Shown here piece by piece: positions 60,663 through 64,000 of a stretch of 64,000 bases of DNA (its first letter is position 1; every line of letters begins with the position of its first letter). Made by a program: the position numbers and the translations under genes. The stretch is from Kocuria sp. (GTDB taxonomy: Bacteria; Actinomycetota; Actinomycetes; Actinomycetales; Micrococcaceae), in the NCBI RefSeq assembly GCF_030530945.1, contig NZ_JAUMTZ010000007.1, positions 72,906-136,905 on the forward strand, written 5' to 3'. The notes beneath the pieces were generated by a model. It was not told the DNA's origin and made no database searches. It saw nothing but the letters and a program-made list of their open reading frames with translations.

Positions 60663-61725
60663 GGCGGTCCCGCCCGTCCGCGGCGTCGATCTCCTGCTGG
60701 GCCCGCGCGGCGTGCTCCGCGAGCGCCGCCGCGTCCCGGCCCGCGCGGCGCAGCTTGCGGTCGGAGACGATCCGCTCCCCCAGGGCCACCGGTGTCCACG
60801 CCTGCAGGTCCTCCTCGGTGTACTCGCTCTTGGAGGCACGGCGCTTGGGCGCCAGGCGGGGGGCGCCGTCCGCGAGGCGGCGGGACTGGATGAGGAAGCC
60901 GGTGTGGGCCACCATCCGGTGGTCGGGGCGCACCGCGAGGCCCTCCACGTGCCAGCCGCGCAGCATGGTCTCGGAGGCCTCCGGCTCGGTGAAGCGCCCG
61001 TCCGCGCGCATGGCCTCGGCCACGCGGGACAGCTGCGGCACGGTGGCCACGTAGCAAATCACCACACCGCCGGGGGCCAGCGCGGTGGCCACGGCGTCCA
61101 GGCACTCCCACGGGGCCAGCATGTCCAGGATCACGCGGTCCACGGACCCGGGCTCCTCCGCGGCACCCAGCTCCTCGGAGAGGTCCCCGAGGGTGAGCCG
61201 CCACGCGGGGTGCGGGCCGCCGAACATGGTCTCGATGTTGCCGCGGGCGATCTCCGCGAACTCCTCACGGCGCTCGAAGGAGTGCACCAGACCCTCGTCC
61301 CCCACGGCGCGCAGCAGGGAGATGCTCAGCGCCCCGGAGCCCACCCCGGCCTCGACCACGCGCGCACCGGGGAAGATGTCCGCCATGGTCACGATCTGGC
61401 CGGAGTCCTTGGGGTAGATCACCGCGGCCCCCCGCGGCATGGAGACCACGAAGTCCTTCAGCAGCGGGCGCAGCGCCTGGTACTGCAGCCCCGCGGTGTT
61501 GCTCACCACGGTGCCCTCCGGGCGCCCGATCAGCTCGTCGTGGCGCAGCACACCGCGGTGGGTGTGGTGCTCGCCCCCGTCCACCAGCGTGATGGTGGTC
61601 ATCTTCCCGCTCTCGTCCGTGAGCTGCACGCGCTCGCCGGAGCGGAACGGGCCGCGCCGGTTGGCGGCTCCCCGCACCGTGGTGGCGGGGGTGGTGTGGG
61701 GTTCTCGGGGCTGCTGCTCGGTCAT
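60655..61725 (-). CDS. trmI: tRNA (adenine-58-N1)-methyltransferase TrmI
   Basis: 356 residues from ATG 61725. Methylates A58 in the tRNA T-loop using S-adenosylmethionine. N-terminal beta domain, then the SAM-binding VVEAGVGSGALSISLLRAVG, and VILDMLAPWECL with GGVVICYVATV, typical of TrmI. A basic C-terminal tail follows. It is upstream of arc in the standard actinobacterial order (trmI-arc-dop-pup); the stop overlaps the arc start. Confidence 0.94.
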   Translation of the reverse strand: MTEQQPREPHTTPATTVRGAANRRGPFRSGERVQLTDESGKMTTITLVDGGEHHTHRGVLRHDELIGRPEGTVVSNTAGLQYQALRPLLKDFVVSMPRGAAVIYPKDSGQIVTMADIFPGARVVEAGVGSGALSISLLRAVGDEGLVHSFERREEFAEIARGNIETMFGGPHPAWRLTLGDLSEELGAAEEPGSVDRVILDMLAPWECLDAVATALAPGGVVICYVATVPQLSRVAEAMRADGRFTEPEASETMLRGWHVEGLAVRPDHRMVAHTGFLIQSRRLADGAPRLAPKRRASKSEYTEEDLQAWTPVALGERIVSDRKLRRAGRDAAALAEHAARAQQEIDAADGRDRHE

Positions 61726-61857
61726 CTGCTCGCTCTCACGCCGTGGCGACACCTGCGGTGTCCGGACTCGGTGGGCGGGTCCCGCGGACGCGGTCCCCTC
61801 GGTGCCCCATTCTCCCACCGTAGCCCGACGCCGCCCGCCACCTCCACGGCCCGGGGC

Positions 61858-63057
61858 TCAGCCCCGCAGGGCGTACCGGGCGAGATCCTGGTGGTGGACC
61901 ACCCCGAGCACCTCGCCCGCCCCGTCCACGACCCACAGCCACGGCCAGTGGTGCGACTCCATCAGGCGCACCAGGTCCCCGCCCCGGGTCTGCGGGTCCG
62001 CACGTGCGGCCGCCGGGAACCACGCACACACGTCCCCCACCGCCACACGGGTGCGCTCCGGGCCGTCCACCCGCCCGGCCAGCGACGGGCTGAGGACCCC
62101 CACCACACCCCGGTCGCGGTCCCGCACCACCACGTCCGGGGTCCAGCCGCGGTACCCGTCCGAGGTGGCCGCCGAGACCGTGGCGTCCACCAGGGACAGC
62201 GGGGTGGTGGGCGCGAACTCCAGGGCGGGGCGGGCCATCCCACCGGCCGCGACGGCGTCGAGCGTGCGCATGAGCCGGGCCTGGCGCAGGGCCTGGCCCG
62301 CGCCCAGGAAGATGAACCCGGCCACGAGCAGGGTCACGGCGACCACCACCGGCTGGCGCCACTGTCCCGAGGCCAGGGCCCACAGCACCACGAGCACGGC
62401 GATGACACGCCCGCACCACGCGGCCACCACGGTGCCGCGGGACTCCGAACGGGTCACGGCCCACACCACGGCCTCCACCACCCGGCCGCCGTCCAGGGGC
62501 AGGCCCGGCAGCAGGTTGAACAGTCCCAGCACCCAGTTGGAGAGCACGAGCAGCTCCGCGAGGGAGCCCACGGGATCGGCCGCGGCGTCGGGCGCCAGAA
62601 GGAACCCGGCGGTGGCGAGGGCCGCGAGCACCACGTTGCTCAGGGGCCCCGCGAGGGAGACCAGGGCGGTGGGCAGCGGGGTGGAGCGGACGTCCCCGAA
62701 CGCGGTGTGCCCGCCCATGAGGGTCAGCACGATGCGCGAGACGGGCCACCCGGCGGCCCGGCCCGCGGCGGCGTGCGCGAGCTCGTGCACCAGGACGCTC
62801 AGTGCGAGCCCCACGGCGAAGCCGAGCGCGAGCAGCAGGTTCAGCCACCCCAGGGAGGGGTGCAGCCGCCACAGCACCGGCCCGTACATCACCACCGTGA
62901 GAGCGGCGATCACGAACCAGGACCGGTCCAGGAGCACCTCCACCCCCAGCACCCGCCCCAGCCGCAGACCCCGCGGCCGCGCGGCCGCCACGGGCTCGGA
63001 GGGGGCGTCGCCGGGGCGTGCGGGGTCTCGGAACCGGGGATCAGACATGGTGCTCAT
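61858..63057 (-). CDS. M50 (site-2 protease) metalloprotease with C-terminal CBS domains
   Basis: 399 residues from ATG 63057, with GGAGGAG upstream; ATG 63048 is an alternative. Membrane segments, HELAH metal site at about 91-95, and the second metal motif NLLPGLPLDGGRV, which together define a site-2 protease of the SpoIVFB-like type. The C-terminus (about 285-399) contains CBS-type segments (RTRVAVGDVCAWFPA, MESHHWPWLWVVDGAGEVLGVVHHQDL). Probably cleaves a membrane-bound regulator; no anti-sigma factor substrate is encoded nearby. Confidence 0.9.
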   Translation of the reverse strand: MSTMSDPRFRDPARPGDAPSEPVAAARPRGLRLGRVLGVEVLLDRSWFVIAALTVVMYGPVLWRLHPSLGWLNLLLALGFAVGLALSVLVHELAHAAAGRAAGWPVSRIVLTLMGGHTAFGDVRSTPLPTALVSLAGPLSNVVLAALATAGFLLAPDAAADPVGSLAELLVLSNWVLGLFNLLPGLPLDGGRVVEAVVWAVTRSESRGTVVAAWCGRVIAVLVVLWALASGQWRQPVVVAVTLLVAGFIFLGAGQALRQARLMRTLDAVAAGGMARPALEFAPTTPLSLVDATVSAATSDGYRGWTPDVVVRDRDRGVVGVLSPSLAGRVDGPERTRVAVGDVCAWFPAAARADPQTRGGDLVRLMESHHWPWLWVVDGAGEVLGVVHHQDLARYALRG

Positions 63058-63120
63058 GGTAGGGCGCGCTCCTCCGCCCGGGCTGGGCGCCCGCCGTGGA
63101 AGCCGCCCGGACCCGCGCCG

Positions 63121-63126
63121 TACAGT
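63121..63126 (+). promoter_or_regulatory. Candidate -10 of a leaderless transcript for the PAC2 gene
   Basis: TACAGT lies six bases before GTG 63133, so a transcript from it would begin at or near the start codon, as in leaderless actinobacterial mRNAs. TACAGT matches the consensus at four positions. No clear -35 and no ribosome site precede the GTG. Confidence 0.4.
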
Positions 63127-63132
63127 AAGACG

Positions 63133-64000
63133 GTGAGCACCTTGGACAGCAATGCGCAGCAGCCCGGCACCGGACCCTTCGGGGTGGTGCGCGACGGCCA
63201 CGGTCAGACGGTCACGGTGCTCGTCGCGGCGTTCGAGGGCTGGAACGACGCCGGGGACGCCGCCACGGACACCCTCAAGCTCGTGCGCGAGCACCTGGAC
63301 GCCCGCGAGGTCTTCGAGGTGGCCTCGGACGACTACTACGACTACCAGTACTCCCGCCCCGTGATCCACCGCTCCGCCACGGGGGAGCAGAAGCTGCAGT
63401 GGCCCTCCACCCGGCTCTCGAAGGCCGCGGTGCCCGGCACCAACCTGGAGCTCGTGCTGCTGCACGGCTGCGAGCCCTCCTACCGGTGGCGCACCTTCAC
63501 CGCCGAGCTCATGGAGCAGGCCACCGCCCTGGACGTGGACGTGGTCATCATGCTCGGCTCGCTGCTCGCGGACGTGCCCCACACCCGGCCCATCCCCGTG
63601 ACGCTGACCTCCGACACCGAGGAGCTGCGCGAGGAGCTGGACATCGAGGCGCCCCAGTACGAGGGCCCCACCGGGATCGTGGGCGTGCTGTCCCACATGG
63701 CCGCACTGGCGGGCTACCCCACCCTCAGCATGTGGGCCGCGGTCCCCCACTACGTGGCCCACTCCCCCTCGCCCAAGGCGCAGCTCGCGCTGCTGCGCCA
63801 GCTCGAGGAGCTGCTGGGCATGTCCCTGCCCCTGGAGCCCGTCATCGAGGACGCCGAGGCGTGGGAGCGGGGCGTGGACGAGCTCGCCAGCGAGGACCCC
63901 GAGGTGGCCGAGTACGTCCGCCAGCTCGAGGAGGCGAAGGACACCGTGGACCTGCCCGAGGCCACGGGGGACGCGATCGCCCGGGAGTTCGAGCGCTACC
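63133..64000 (+). CDS. PAC2-family protein (runs off window)
   Basis: At least 289 residues from GTG 63133; the 3' end is beyond the window. PAC2 family, related to eukaryotic proteasome-assembly chaperones: LVAAFEGWNDAGDAATDTL near residue 30, VIMLGSLLADVPHTRP, EGPTGIVGVL and SMWAAVPHYVA are characteristic. In actinobacteria this gene sits near the pupylation locus. Its role there is unknown; since no proteasome genes are here, a chaperone role for a 20S core is not supported by this window. Confidence 0.9.
   Translation, partial: MSTLDSNAQQPGTGPFGVVRDGHGQTVTVLVAAFEGWNDAGDAATDTLKLVREHLDAREVFEVASDDYYDYQYSRPVIHRSATGEQKLQWPSTRLSKAAVPGTNLELVLLHGCEPSYRWRTFTAELMEQATALDVDVVIMLGSLLADVPHTRPIPVTLTSDTEELREELDIEAPQYEGPTGIVGVLSHMAALAGYPTLSMWAAVPHYVAHSPSPKAQLALLRQLEELLGMSLPLEPVIEDAEAWERGVDELASEDPEVAEYVRQLEEAKDTVDLPEATGDAIAREFERY

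Overview
This window is chromosomal DNA from a high-GC actinobacterium. The protein families, the gene order (alaS-DUF6167-DUF948-rpsD, yebC-ruvCAB-yajC-secDF-rel, ARC-dop-pup-pafA-pafBC-tatAC-helY) and the fused PafB-PafC regulator point to Micrococcaceae, most like Kocuria. That assignment comes from recognising families, not from a database search. No rRNA, tRNA, IS element, prophage or CRISPR array was seen. Nearly every gene is on the minus strand; the exceptions are the DUF349 gene, the AbiEi-like gene, nfeD, the stomatin gene, rbpA and the PAC2 gene.

Layout. 1-2063: the pyrimidine operon pyrR-pyrB-pyrC, with pyrC cut by the window edge. 2175-3151: efp-nusB. 3278-13550: a long minus-strand series, rpsD, DUF948, DUF6167, alaS, ruvX, mltG, aroE, aroC, aroK, aroB, much of it joined by 1-17 base overlaps or short gaps. 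13774-17878: the glycerol operon glpD-glpF-glpK. 18047-23589: hisS, aspS, dtd and rarA. 23786-26080: two plus-strand genes, a DUF349 protein and an orphan AbiEi-like protein. 26123-35915: yebC-ruvC-ruvA-ruvB-yajC-secD-secF-rel, mixing recombination, Sec export and the stringent response. 36113-40987: thrS-HIT-murT-gatD; murT/gatD amidate lipid II. 41237-44243: a PRC-barrel/DUF2382 gene divergent from nfeD-stomatin, bracketed by two near-identical palindromes. 44345-45609: rbpA and a polyprenol-phosphate mannose synthase, separated by a strong bidirectional hairpin. 45798-51757: tatA, tatC, helY and a degenerate amidohydrolase. 51780-61725: trmI, ARC, dop, pup, pafA, two FKBP isomerases and fused pafBC, i.e. 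the pupylation locus. 61858-64000: an M50/CBS protease and a divergent PAC2-family gene that runs off the window.

Most notable is the pupylation locus. All enzymes for making, attaching and removing Pup are present, but the 20S proteasome genes usually found between pup and pafA are absent, and the ARC/Mpa ATPase lacks the C-terminal Gln-Tyr-Leu docking tail. The two observations agree and suggest pupylation without a proteasome. Other points: an amidohydrolase-fold protein that appears to have lost its metal ligands, a MurT without the usual Cys4 zinc ribbon, an RbpA without cysteines, and an AbiEi-like protein with no toxin partner next to rel. Terminator calls rest on inverted repeats read by eye; most lack a T-run, as is common in high-GC actinobacteria. 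Start codons were chosen from Shine-Dalgarno spacing and operon overlap.
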